This document shows positions 14,606 to 22,734 of a DNA stretch of 32,086 bases, piece by piece; the first letter of the stretch is position 1; each line of letters begins with the position of its first letter. Origin of the DNA: an uncultured Treponema sp. (lineage in GTDB: Bacteria; Spirochaetota; Spirochaetia; Treponematales; Treponemataceae). The translations under genes were made by a program, and so were the position numbers. The stretch lies in assembly GCA_945877425.1 (NCBI GenBank), contig CAMCRZ010000029.1, positions 1 to 32,086 of the forward strand, written 5' to 3'. The notes under the pieces were generated by a model that made no database searches, was not told the origin of the DNA, and saw only the letters and a program-made list of their open reading frames with translations.

Positions 14606-15898
14606 TCAGCTGTTTTTTGCGTAAAGTTCCATAACGTCAGATTTTGCTTCCATAAATAATTTTACGAGTGCAGGATCAAAGTCACTGCCGCTTCCTTCCT
14701 GAATTATCTGGAAACACTTTTCAAGAGGCAGTGCTGCTCTGTAGCAACGGTCTGCAGAAACGGCATCAAAAACATCGGCAATAGCCATAATCCTTGCGCA
14801 CAAAGGAATTTTCTTTTCCTTAAGTCCTTCGGGATAACCCTTGCCGTTCCATTTTTCATGATGATACCGTGCAACATCATAGGCTGTATTAAGGAATTCC
14901 TTGTTTTCAAGATTTCCGAAAGAGTCGATTATGATTTCACTTCCTGCAATCGTATGCATTTTCATGATGCTGAATTCTTCGTCCGTAAGTTTTCCCGGTT
15001 TCTGAAGGATATTGTCAGGCGTAGAAATTTTTCCTATGTCGTGCAGAGGTGCAGCGTTTATCATGTTGTTTTCAAAGTCCCTTGTAATTATGCTCTGAAA
15101 CTCCCGCGAATTCTTCATTTTCTTAAGGAGAAGTGTAACGTATTTCTGCGTGCGGATAATGTGGCCGCCTGTATTGTTGTCCCGGTTTTCAACAAGGTTT
15201 GCAAAATTCGTAACCATGTAGTTGTTGTAAGTGTTCAGCTTTTTTATGTAAGGATCTTCAAGTGAAATGTAGAAACCAAGAAGAATAAGGACAGAAAGAA
15301 AAGCCGTAACGAGAAATTCAGGGTAGACAAACTGAAGAAGCATTACAAAAAATGCAACGAACAGCGTAAATATAAACGAAAAGCGCTTTTTCTGTTCAAT
15401 GTACTTGAGCCTTGCAAAGAGAACTCCAAGAAGGCTGCAGAAGTAAATGAACATACAAATGAAGCAAGCGTAAACTGAAACTCCCATTGAATAATTCGTA
15501 TACTTTCCTTCAACGTAATAAATGTCTTTAAGGAAAATAAGGACTATTAAAAGGGAAATTATAAGCGGAGAAAAAATCAGCAGACCGTATCTTTTTTTGG
15601 AAGGAATTTCCCTTACGTAATTCAATATGTAAAGAAAGACTGCAAATATATTAAGGTCAAGTGAAATGAAGAAAAGTCCGTGGAGTATAAGGTTTACTGC
15701 AGGAGAGCATGATTCCGGATGATTTACAGTGTAGTAGGTTGTTCCGTCACAAATGATTTCCAGCAGCGAAAAGAATACAAGGTTGTTGAAAAAATAATTG
15801 CACTTGATTTTGTTGCCAAGAATATTTTTAAGGTAAATGAGGATTATGAAAAGCGTAATGCTTATGCAGGCAATATGAAATTTAAGAAAGACTAACAA
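14606..15898 (-). CDS. Membrane HD-GYP phosphodiesterase with N-terminal multi-helix sensor
   Basis: 430 aa. Residues 1-240 form about seven hydrophobic helices (LVFLKFHIACISITLFIILI, LIISLLIVLIFLKDI, FVAFFVMLLQFVYP, FLVTAFLSVLILLGFYISL), an uncharacterised integral-membrane sensor. Residues about 245-425 are HD-GYP: GGHIIRTQKYV, PLHDIGKI, KMHTIAGSEII, YHHEKWNGKGYPEGL and ADVFDAVSADR. HHExxDGxGYP carries Asn instead of Asp (HHEKWNGKGYP), a common variant, and the HD pair is intact, so c-di-GMP hydrolysis is likely. The start is a TTG with AGAGG about 6 nt upstream; no ATG is available near the N-terminus. The gene lies just right of the plasmid-type module, with another HD-GYP gene just left of it. 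Confidence 0.88.
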   Translation of the reverse strand: MLVFLKFHIACISITLFIILIYLKNILGNKIKCNYFFNNLVFFSLLEIICDGTTYYTVNHPESCSPAVNLILHGLFFISLDLNIFAVFLYILNYVREIPSKKRYGLLIFSPLIISLLIVLIFLKDIYYVEGKYTNYSMGVSVYACFICMFIYFCSLLGVLFARLKYIEQKKRFSFIFTLFVAFFVMLLQFVYPEFLVTAFLSVLILLGFYISLEDPYIKKLNTYNNYMVTNFANLVENRDNNTGGHIIRTQKYVTLLLKKMKNSREFQSIITRDFENNMINAAPLHDIGKISTPDNILQKPGKLTDEEFSIMKMHTIAGSEIIIDSFGNLENKEFLNTAYDVARYHHEKWNGKGYPEGLKEKKIPLCARIMAIADVFDAVSADRCYRAALPLEKCFQIIQEGSGSDFDPALVKLFMEAKSDVMELYAKNS

Positions 15899-15942
15899 GC
15901 TGAACCTCTTGAAACAATTTTTTAATAAACAGGCGTAAAATC

Positions 15943-15985
15943 ACACCGTAAGCCAATTATAACACTTTTTTCACGGATACGGTGT
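15943..15985 (-). promoter_or_regulatory. Promoter enclosed in an inverted repeat, upstream of the HD-GYP gene
   Basis: Arms ACACCGTA (15943-15950) and TACGGTGT (15978-15985) form a perfect 8-bp inverted repeat with a 27-bp centre. A perfect minus-strand TATAAT lies in the centre (15956-15961). One arm coincides with the -35 position and the other with the likely transcription start, an arrangement seen for repressor operators. No good -35 is visible, which would fit an activated promoter. It could instead be a weak terminator of the upstream SPFH gene, but there is no T-run. Confidence 0.45.
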
Positions 15986-16025
15986 AATTTTATAATTTTC
16001 TTAAATTTCTTCTTCAAATCTGATT

Positions 16026-16964
16026 TTATTGCTTCAAGGTTTCGCTTATGCTTGAAACAAGTCCTGCCATGTTCTGTATGTCAGAGGGAATTATAAGCTT
16101 TGTTGCATTTCCCTGGGCAACTTTTTCAAGTGCTTCAAGGCTCTTGAGTTTTATAACTGCTTCATCGGCTCCGGCTTCCCTGATTTTTTTCAGACCCTGA
16201 GCAACTGCTTCCTGAACATCAAGTATGGACTGGGCTTCACCTTCAGCCTTTTTTATGAGCGCTTCTTTTTCTGCTTCTGCTTCAAGAATGCGGGCTTCCT
16301 TGTCTGCTTCTGCTTCAAGAATTTTTGACTGCTTGTGACCTTCTGCTACAAGAATTTCAGACTGCTTTTCTCCTTCAGCAATGAGGATTTTTTCACGCCT
16401 TTCTCGTTCAGCCTTCATCTGTTTTTCCATGGCAAGCTTTATTGCATCAGGCGGAATGATGTTCTGCACTTCAACCCTGTTTACTTTTATTCCCCAGGGA
16501 TCAGTTGCTTCGTCCAGAACAGCCCGCATCTTGTCGTTTATGATTTCACGGCTCGTAAGCGTTGCATCAAGTTCAAGTTCGCCTATAATGTTCCTGAGTG
16601 TAGTTGCAGTAAGGTAAGCCAGTGCGCTGTTTGCATCAGAGACGGCGTAAGTGTACAGCTTAGGGTCCACAACCTTGCAGTAAACTACGGCATCAATTTT
16701 CATGGTAACGTTGTCTTTTGTAATTACGGACTGAGGCGGAAAGTCGTGTACGTGCTCTTTCCTGGAAACCGTATTTGAAATTCTGTCAATAAACGGAACC
16801 TTGATGTGTATGCCTTCATTCCATGTGGTAAGGTATTTGCCGAGACGCTCTATTGTAACGGACGTACTTTGCGGAACAATCCTGATGTTTGCAATAAGCA
16901 AAATCACCGCAAGGACAATGAGCACTATGAAACCGAAATTCTGAATTAAGCCTGAAATATTCAT
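16026..16964 (-). CDS. qmcA: SPFH/Band 7 membrane protein, stomatin/QmcA type
   Basis: 312 aa. One N-terminal membrane anchor (FIVLIVLAVILLIANIRIV, about 11-29), then the SPFH domain (VERLGKYL-type TIERLGKYLTTWNEGIHIKVPF; VVYCKVVDPKLYTYAV; LRNIIGELELDATLTSRE; WGIKVNRVEVQNIIPP), then a charged coiled coil with repeated AEGEKQSEI/AEADKEARI/AEAEKEALI units, and a C-terminal LEALEKVAQGNATKLIIPS. This is the standard stomatin/QmcA architecture, forming large membrane-bound cages linked to proteases and membrane microdomains. The usual partner NfeD is not adjacent. Strong ribosome-binding site AGGAGG 5-6 nt before the ATG. The symbol follows the closest E. coli family and is approximate. Confidence 0.9.
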   Translation of the reverse strand: MNISGLIQNFGFIVLIVLAVILLIANIRIVPQSTSVTIERLGKYLTTWNEGIHIKVPFIDRISNTVSRKEHVHDFPPQSVITKDNVTMKIDAVVYCKVVDPKLYTYAVSDANSALAYLTATTLRNIIGELELDATLTSREIINDKMRAVLDEATDPWGIKVNRVEVQNIIPPDAIKLAMEKQMKAERERREKILIAEGEKQSEILVAEGHKQSKILEAEADKEARILEAEAEKEALIKKAEGEAQSILDVQEAVAQGLKKIREAGADEAVIKLKSLEALEKVAQGNATKLIIPSDIQNMAGLVSSISETLKQ

Positions 16965-17011
16965 AAAAACCTCCTTTGAACTTTTTCAAGACTGAATTAA
17001 ATCACCTTTAT

Positions 17012-17039
17012 AAAATAACAGAAATCTGCCGGCTGTCAA
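17012..17039 (-). promoter_or_regulatory. Predicted promoter of the SPFH gene
   Basis: Perfect minus-strand TTGACA (17034-17039) with TATTTT (17012-17017) at 16-bp spacing, in the 80-bp gap upstream of the SPFH ATG. Confidence 0.5.
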
Positions 17040-17044
17040 AAAAA

Positions 17045-17458
17045 TCATTTTGTTTCAAGAAGATACTTTTTCAGGTCGCTGAGCTTTGTCTTCATTTTCC
17101 TTACCTGATCTATGCTTCCCATTATTTTTGACGTAACGTAGGCATCTACAAAAAATCCGTCGAAAAGAAAATCAGCAAAGGTAACGAAATTTCCCACTTC
17201 CATTGTACAGTCTGCTGGAATGTTTATTCCCCTTAAAATGCAGGACAGTTCGTTCATTAAGGAATTTACCTGTTCCATATTTCCCTGTGCCTTGCTGAGT
17301 TTTGAATGTTTGAAAAGGTCTACAATAAATCCGCCGCCAAGTACGTCAAAGATGCTCCAGTTTCTTGCGCTTGAAAGGTTCCGTTCGGCTTCATCTAAAA
17401 GAGGCAAAAGCCGGTTTATTATGTTTACTGCCTTGCCGTTTTGCGAAAGTTCATTCAT
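17045..17458 (-). CDS. Conserved-looking hypothetical protein, helical
   Basis: 137 aa, no signal peptide, probably cytoplasmic. Predicted helical at both ends (AVNIINRLLPLLDEAERNL; SKIMGSIDQVRKMKTKLSDL) with a central glycine/aromatic section NWSIFDVLGGGFIVDLFKHS and VGNFVTFADFLFDGFFVDA. The repeated pattern of a D-x-hydrophobic-G-G/F-D segment in two places hints at an internal duplication. TGAGGT lies about 9 nt before the ATG. No family could be named. It is divergent from the CmpB-type gene and 80 bp upstream of the SPFH gene on the same strand. Confidence 0.6.
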   Translation of the reverse strand: MNELSQNGKAVNIINRLLPLLDEAERNLSSARNWSIFDVLGGGFIVDLFKHSKLSKAQGNMEQVNSLMNELSCILRGINIPADCTMEVGNFVTFADFLFDGFFVDAYVTSKIMGSIDQVRKMKTKLSDLKKYLLETK

Positions 17459-17600
17459 GAAATTTTACCTCATTTTTTTTGAATTGTGCTGAGTTTAATT
17501 TTAAATGGAAGTGAAGGGTAAGGCAACAGAAAAATCTGCTGGAGAATTTTTTAAAAAACTGATATAAATTCAGCTGAGGGAAAATCAAAATAAAGAGGGC

Positions 17601-18332
17601 ATGCTGAATATGAATTTTCTTCTTGTAGCGGCATTTTTGTTTTTTGCCGGAAGCTTGATTGGCTGGACAATTGAACTTGTTTGGAGGCGTTTTTTTTCGA
17701 AGAACAATCCTGAACGCAAATGGATAAATCCTGGCTTTCTTGTAGGACCTTACCTTCCGCTTTACGGGTTCAGCCTTGTCATTCTTTTTTCGCTCAGCTT
17801 TATAGACGTAAGTTTCATTGAAAATTTCATTCTGCAGAAGGCTGTGCTTTTTGTACTTATGGCGCTGTGCATTACGGTTTTTGAATTTTTTGCAGGACTG
17901 ATTTTCATCAAGGGAATGAAGATAAAGCTGTGGGATTATTCAAACTGCTGGGGAAACATAAAGGGAATTATCTGTCCGCTGTATTCGTTTTTCTGGTACG
18001 TAATGAGTGCACTGTATTATTTTATAATTCATCCGAAGATTTTAAACTGGCTTTTCTGGTTTACGAATCATCTTTCGTTTTCATTTGTTGTGGGATTTTT
18101 CTACGGAATATTTCTGATTGACTGCTGCTATTCCCTCAACATAATGAACAAAATCCGCCGTTATGCAAAGGAAAACAAGCTTGCCATTCATCATGCAAAG
18201 TTCCAGCAGTACATCAGCAGTTTGAACAGACAGCGCAGGGAGAAAAGTCACTTCTGGATTTCAACAAAAATCGAAGGTTCAACTCTTGCCGAAAGTCTGA
18301 AAAGCTTTATTGAAAAAATAAAGAAGCAGTAG
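17601..18332 (+). CDS. CmpB-type putative ABC-transporter membrane protein
   Basis: 243 aa with about five transmembrane helices. The pattern GWTIELVWRR, NPGFLVGPYLPLYGFS, FEFFAGLIF, LWDYSNCWGNIKGIICPLYSFFW matches the PF06541 family, named putative ABC-transporter type IV although biochemical function is not established. A basic cytoplasmic C-terminal tail of about 50 residues follows (KIRRYAKENK, SLNRQRREKSH). Start: ATG 17601 lies only 2 nt after GAGG and ATG 17610 11 nt after it, so the start is uncertain by three residues. It is convergent with the zinc-operon lipoprotein gene; the two stop codons are 1 nt apart, with no room for a terminator. Confidence 0.8.
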   Translation: MLNMNFLLVAAFLFFAGSLIGWTIELVWRRFFSKNNPERKWINPGFLVGPYLPLYGFSLVILFSLSFIDVSFIENFILQKAVLFVLMALCITVFEFFAGLIFIKGMKIKLWDYSNCWGNIKGIICPLYSFFWYVMSALYYFIIHPKILNWLFWFTNHLSFSFVVGFFYGIFLIDCCYSLNIMNKIRRYAKENKLAIHHAKFQQYISSLNRQRREKSHFWISTKIEGSTLAESLKSFIEKIKKQ

Positions 18333-18333
18333 T

Positions 18334-18783
18334 TTAAAACGAAACGCTTTCACAGTCGATGTAAGGATAGCTTATGCCGTCGAAATCTTTTTCCCTGTAA
18401 ATTCCGATTACTTCTATGTCGGCAAGTTTCTCAGGATAATCATCTGGAAAAACGGCACCGTCTTCCCTTATGAACGAAAGTCCTGTCTGGCAGCATTGGG
18501 TTGCATCATAGTAAAGCACTGAAAATGTCCGGCCGAATTCTGCTTCTGACGTGTAGAACTTGCCTTTGATTTTAATTCTTTTTCCAAGATATTCTTCGCT
18601 GTTTATGAGCATTTCAAAAACCTGTGCAGATGCCATGTTGAAGTTAAGGTATGAAAAATCCACGTCAATTTTTTGTGAAGGCTCCTGCTGTGCTTCCTGT
18701 GACGGCTGTGCGGCTGTATTTTTTTTAGTGCATCCCGTAAATGCAAGTGCAAGGCTAATGCAAAGAAGTATAATTTTTTTCAT
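18334..18783 (-). CDS. Small lipoprotein at the end of the zinc-uptake operon
   Basis: 149 aa. Lipoprotein signal peptide MKKIILLCISLALAFTGC with lipidated Cys18, then a Q/P-rich linker and a compact domain: NSEEYLGKRIKIKGKFY, FSVLYYDATQCCQTGLSFI, DIEVIGIYREKDFDGISYPYI. The pattern 'YLGK.I.IKG ... CC ... V.G.Y' resembles the OB-like C-terminal domain of YcgQ/TIGR03943-type proteins of zinc regulons, but this is a resemblance by eye. The ATG starts 2 nt after the znuB stop (TGA-AA-ATG), so it is translationally coupled as the fourth gene of znuACB. A role in metal handling, possibly via the CC pair, is inferred. Confidence 0.7.
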   Translation of the reverse strand: MKKIILLCISLALAFTGCTKKNTAAQPSQEAQQEPSQKIDVDFSYLNFNMASAQVFEMLINSEEYLGKRIKIKGKFYTSEAEFGRTFSVLYYDATQCCQTGLSFIREDGAVFPDDYPEKLADIEVIGIYREKDFDGISYPYIDCESVSF

Positions 18784-18785
18784 TT

Positions 18786-19652
18786 TCAGTTCTCCTTAAA
18801 TTTAAGCTGTAATTTATTTTTTACAATACTGACTGTCTTGCAGCATAGGAAAAATATTATGTTTGATGCAACTACAGTGGGTCCTACTGGCGTTCCGAAA
18901 ATTACTGCTGCCGTTATTCCGAAAACTGCTGCCGTTACTGAAAAAATGCATGAAGCAACCGTTACGGACTTAAAGCTTTTGAACAACTGTAACGACGTTA
19001 CGGAAGGAAAGATTATCAGTGCAGAAATAAGGAGCGAGCCTACAAGATTCATTGCAAGAACTATTATGACTGCCGTAAATGATGCAGTTAGGAAATTGTA
19101 GAGCCTTGTTTTTGTTCCGCAGGCAAATGCAAACTCTTGGTCAAAAGTCAGTGCAAAAATCCTGTTGTAGTTTAAAATAAAAAACAGCACTACGGAAATT
19201 GAAAGCACTACGGAAAGTATTACTTCGCTTTTTTTCAGCGTAAGGATAAGTGTAGAACCGAACAAAGTTGAACAGACGTCTGCGCTTAAATTTGAAGGCG
19301 GTGCAAATAAATTCATTAAAAGATATCCTACTGCAAGAGAACCTGCAGAAACCATTGCAAGGTTTGCATCACCCTTTACTTTTGAATTTTTTCCTCCGCA
19401 CAAAATAATTACTGCTGCAATTACAGTTAAGGGAAGGACAAAATAAACCGGCGTTGTAATCTTTAAAACCGTTGCAACACAAAGGCAGCCGAATGCAGTG
19501 TGGCTTAAACTGTCGCCTATAAAGCTGAATCTTCTTAAAACCAAAGTTACGCCTAAAAGGGAAGAGCAGAGTGCAATCATTGTTCCGGCAATCATTGCGT
19601 AGATTACAAAAGGATACTGAAAGTAAAGATAAAGTTTTTCTAAAAAAGTCAT
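18786..19652 (-). CDS. znuB: Zinc/manganese ABC transporter permease
   Basis: 288 aa, ABC-3 family membrane subunit with about eight hydrophobic helices. It shows GTMIALCSSLLGVTLVLRRFSFIGDSLSHTAFG near the N-terminus and LVGSLLISALIIFPSVTSLQLF (family motif LVGxLLxxALxxxPAAxA) in the second half. It imports metal delivered by the ZnuA-like lipoprotein. Its start overlaps the znuC stop by 4 bp (ATGA type), so the two are coupled. Confidence 0.9.
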   Translation of the reverse strand: MTFLEKLYLYFQYPFVIYAMIAGTMIALCSSLLGVTLVLRRFSFIGDSLSHTAFGCLCVATVLKITTPVYFVLPLTVIAAVIILCGGKNSKVKGDANLAMVSAGSLAVGYLLMNLFAPPSNLSADVCSTLFGSTLILTLKKSEVILSVVLSISVVLFFILNYNRIFALTFDQEFAFACGTKTRLYNFLTASFTAVIIVLAMNLVGSLLISALIIFPSVTSLQLFKSFKSVTVASCIFSVTAAVFGITAAVIFGTPVGPTVVASNIIFFLCCKTVSIVKNKLQLKFKEN

Positions 19653-20290
19653 TGTTCTTTCCTGAGCTGCTTTAAGTGAATTATTTTCGAAGCGTATTTT
19701 TCCGAAGCCTCAATGTCGTGGCTTATCATGATTACAGTAAGGCCTTTTCCGTTAAGTTCGGAAATAAGGCTGTACATTTTTTCCCTGATGATTGAGTCAA
19801 ATCCTTTTACAGGTTCGTCTAAAAACAGAAGGCTGTCTGCTGCACACAATGCTCTTGCAAGAAGAACACGCTGCTGCTGTCCGCCGGAAAGTTCCTTAAA
19901 AGAGCAGGACTTTAGATTTTCAATTTCAAGTTCTTCCATTTTTTTCAGGGCAAGGTCTTTCTGTTTTTTCGTGTAGAAGGGAAGGATGCCTGTTTTGTTT
20001 TGAAATCCTGAAAGAACAATTTCCCTTACGCTTGCAGGAAATTCTTTTTGAATTCCATTTTGCTGGGGAAGATATCCTATGGAATTTTTCTTAAGTTCAG
20101 GTGAAGACGTTATTTTTCCGGAAAGCGGTTTCGTAAAGCCTAAAAGCGTTTTCATCAGCGTGGATTTTCCTGCGCCGTTTTCTCCCGTAATAAAAACATA
20201 GTCGCCTTTTTCAATCGTAAAGCTTAAGTTTTCCTGTATGATTTTTCCAGGATAACCTAAGGTAAGGTTTTGTGCCTGTATAAGTTCCAT
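19649..20290 (-). CDS. znuC: Zinc/manganese ABC transporter ATPase
   Basis: 213 aa, cytoplasmic ATPase. Walker A GENGAGKST, Q-loop region IGYLPQQNGI, signature LSGGQQQRVLLARAL, Walker B LLFLDEPVKGFD and H-loop ISHD are all present. At 213 aa it is short compared with about 250 in E. coli, ending soon after the H-loop helix. AGGA lies 7 nt before the ATG, 13 bp after znuA. Confidence 0.92.
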   Translation of the reverse strand: MELIQAQNLTLGYPGKIIQENLSFTIEKGDYVFITGENGAGKSTLMKTLLGFTKPLSGKITSSPELKKNSIGYLPQQNGIQKEFPASVREIVLSGFQNKTGILPFYTKKQKDLALKKMEELEIENLKSCSFKELSGGQQQRVLLARALCAADSLLFLDEPVKGFDSIIREKMYSLISELNGKGLTVIMISHDIEASEKYASKIIHLKQLRKEQ

Positions 20291-20303
20291 TTTTTTTCCT
20301 GAC

Positions 20304-21281
20304 TCAGTTAAAGGCTTTTTTCAGCACTTCAAGGTTTTGTTCCATTGCGTTAAGGTAAGTGTAGCCCCTGCTTATTTTTTCTTCTGAAACTGACTGCACT
20401 GAATCAAGTTTTAGAATTTCCATGTTTTTGTTTTTCGAATTTGAAACTACAGTTGATGCAATTTTTCCGTCAGACTCTTCAAGGATAAAGACTGCACTGC
20501 AGTTAAGCTGGTCTGCCTTTTCCGTCAGGAATGCCATTGTGCTGAAGCTTGCATCTGTCTGTGCCGAGCAGCCTGAAAATGCCGCATAATAATTCAGGCC
20601 GTAATCTTTTGCAAGGTAGCGGAACGGAAATCTGTCGCAGAAGATAAGTGTTTTTCCCGAAGCAGAAGGGCTTGAAAAAAAAGTGCTGTACTGATTTTCC
20701 AGTGCAAGAAGCTTTTCGTTGTATTCGCTGAAATTTTTTTCGTAGGAAGAAGCATTGTCTTTGTCCAGCTCAGAAAGTTCCCGGGAAATTTTCATGCAGA
20801 TTTTTGAAGCAAGGTTCAGGCTGAGCCATACGTGTTCGTCATATTCAGTTTCTTCTTCATCATGGTCTTCGTGATGATGGTGTTCAGTTTCCATGCCTTC
20901 AGTAATTTCTTCTTCCACAACATTTTCCTCAAGCACTTCAAGAAGATTTATTGAACGGACTTCAGGGGTTTCCTGCAGGATTTCTTTAATCCACGAATCA
21001 CTTTCGCCGCCGGTGTAAATGAAAAGGTCGCTTTCCTTGATGCAGATAATGTCTTTTGCCGAAGGCTGAAAGCTGTGCAGGTCAACTCCGCTTTTTGAAA
21101 GAAGGATGCACTCAATGTTTTCAACTCCTGCCGTAATGTTTAAAAGCCAGTCGTATTCAGGAAAAATTGCTGCCGTTACGGTAAGGTGATTTTTTTTCTT
21201 TTCTGATTTTGTACATGAAGCAGATATTAAAGCTGCTGCCAAAATTAATAGAATTGATTTTTTAATACATTTTGTTTTCAT
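20304..21281 (-). CDS. znuA: Zinc-binding substrate lipoprotein of the ZnuACB importer
   Basis: 325 aa from ATG 21281 (a frame extension to 21344 gives a non-signal-like leader and is rejected). Lipoprotein signal with Cys23 (ISASC), cluster A-I solute-binding protein. Zinc hallmark: acidic/histidine-rich loop with H134-H137 and H140, then DEHVW (H150). The first ligand is in VDLHSFQPS (H69). Where classical ZnuA has a His (HDAFxYF), this protein reads FCDRFPFRYLAKDYGL, with Cys-Asp in that place; Asp at this site is the form I associate with the clostridial/treponemal subfamily, with the GCSAQTDAS segment after it. Metal ligation may therefore be 2 His plus acidic residues. First gene of znuA-C-B-lipoprotein. 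It is divergent from the LUD gene; no Zur box could be identified by eye. Confidence 0.88.
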   Translation of the reverse strand: MKTKCIKKSILLILAAALISASCTKSEKKKNHLTVTAAIFPEYDWLLNITAGVENIECILLSKSGVDLHSFQPSAKDIICIKESDLFIYTGGESDSWIKEILQETPEVRSINLLEVLEENVVEEEITEGMETEHHHHEDHDEEETEYDEHVWLSLNLASKICMKISRELSELDKDNASSYEKNFSEYNEKLLALENQYSTFFSSPSASGKTLIFCDRFPFRYLAKDYGLNYYAAFSGCSAQTDASFSTMAFLTEKADQLNCSAVFILEESDGKIASTVVSNSKNKNMEILKLDSVQSVSEEKISRGYTYLNAMEQNLEVLKKAFN

Positions 21282-21420
21282 AAGAAAATTATTGCACTGT
21301 GAAGTTTTTTTTACAAGACGGCAAGCTGCCCGGCGGTACTGCACTTAGTTTCAATTTTCCTGTACAATTACACTGAAGAGTTTAAAGGCAAAATTTTATT
21401 TTTTCATAAGGAAAATTTTT

Positions 21421-22056
21421 ATGACACCAAAAGAAAAAGATTATGAAAACAAGGCATCAACAATAATCAAGAATCTTGAAAAAAGACAGATGAAGGGATT
21501 TTATTGTCCTACAGTAAAGGAAGGCGTTGAAAAAGTCCTGTCACTTATAAAGGAAAATTCTTCAGTTGCATGGGGCGGTTCAATGTCCGTAGTGGAATCA
21601 GGGCTTCTTGAAAAACTCAAAAGCGGAAACTACAGCGTCATTGATAGAGACAAAGCCTGCGACGAAAAATCAAGAAAGGAAATCTATTCAAAAATTGCAG
21701 TGTGCGACAACTTCCTCATGAGTACAAATGCAATCACTCTGGACGGCGAACTTGTAAACATTGACGGAAGGGGCAACCGTCTTTCATATCTTATCTTCGG
21801 GCCTGAAAGCGTAATAATCCTGGCTGGAATGAATAAAGTCGTAACTGATGTGGAAAGTGCCGTAAAGAGAATCCGCAGCATTGCAACTCCGGCAAACACA
21901 GTAAGACTTGAAAGAAAAACACCGTGCGCTTCAACCGGCAGATGTGCAGACTGTCTTTCACCGCAGACAATATGCTGCTCAACTGTAATAACCCGTTATT
22001 CCCTTGTGCCTGACAGAATAAAAGTTGTTCTTGTAGGCGAAGAACTGGGATACTAG
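21421..22056 (+). CDS. LUD-domain (LutC/DUF162) protein, stand-alone
   Basis: 211 aa. LUD fold markers: AWGGSMSVVESGLLE, DRDKACDEK, MSTNAITLDGELVNIDGRGNRLSYLIFGP and VIILAGMNKVV. A cysteine group follows (CASTGRCADCLSPQTICC), typical of the single-domain LUD subgroup in anaerobes. LutC acts in lactate oxidation together with LutA/LutB; neither partner is here, so a lactate role cannot be claimed. AAGGA is 8 nt before the ATG. The broken exported-protein gene starts 3 bp after its stop, so they probably share a transcript. Confidence 0.85.
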   Translation: MTPKEKDYENKASTIIKNLEKRQMKGFYCPTVKEGVEKVLSLIKENSSVAWGGSMSVVESGLLEKLKSGNYSVIDRDKACDEKSRKEIYSKIAVCDNFLMSTNAITLDGELVNIDGRGNRLSYLIFGPESVIILAGMNKVVTDVESAVKRIRSIATPANTVRLERKTPCASTGRCADCLSPQTICCSTVITRYSLVPDRIKVVLVGEELGY

Positions 22057-22059
22057 ATT

Positions 22060-22692
22060 TTGCAGAATAAATTTTCTAGGATAATTTTTCTTGCTTCAGT
22101 GATGATGTTATTTTTAAGTTACAGCTGTTTTGCTCAGGAAGAAATCACTGGACAGGAAAATGCAGGACAGCAGAATATTGAAGAATAGAACGTAATTCAG
22201 GAAGACAGGCGCAATCATATTTTTTCATTTGATTTTGAATACCTGATGCTTGGGCTGACTAATAACGGCTGGGGTCTTGGCATTCAGTACGAACAATATT
22301 TCGGCTGGCATCTTGCAGGAAAAGTCAAGTTCGCCCACACAGTCATAAAGGTTGATGATAAATTCTGTCCCACTGTAAACTTCGGCTGCTTTGGAACGGT
22401 TTATCCCTTTAACGAAGATTTGAACGGCCCGTACATTTCTTTCGGCGGATATTTTGATTTCTTTGGAATTGATAATGAAGAGGAAGACAAGGAAAAAAAT
22501 GTTTACCTTTCAATTTTTCCTGTTGCCGGATGGAAATTAAAGATTTGCCGTTTCCTGAGTTCTGACATTTACTGCGGCTACAAATACATTTTTAATTCTC
22601 AAGACGTAGGCCTGAACAAAAAATTTGAAGCCCTTACTAAAAAAGGTATAAAATTCGGAGCATCATTAAAAATTCATTTTTCCCAAATCTGA
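22060..22692 (+). pseudogene. Exported beta-barrel-like protein interrupted by one in-frame TAG
   Basis: One continuous frame runs from a TTG at 22060 (or the ATGs at 22102/22105) to TGA at 22690-22692, 210 codons, with a single internal TAG at 22186-22188. The first part is a signal peptide (IIFLASVMMLFLSYSCFAQ); after the TAG the frame resumes with RRNHIFSFDFEYLMLGLTN, GWGLGIQYEQYF and a series of amphipathic strands ending GIKFGASLKIHFSQI, like a small outer-membrane barrel. Context GAA-GAA-TAG-AAC with Gln codons nearby suggests CAG to TAG by one transition. The downstream part alone (ATG 22246) would lack its signal peptide. A sequencing error or a regulatory stop cannot be excluded. It follows the LUD gene by 3 bp. 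Confidence 0.75.
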
Positions 22693-22734
22693 TTTCTGCA
22701 TCTTTCCTGATGTCTGTTCGGTCTTTGTTATAAT

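Noticed and set aside
21282..21420. Zur-binding site between znuA and the LUD gene
   Set aside because: No convincing palindrome of the expected type was visible; left unannotated.
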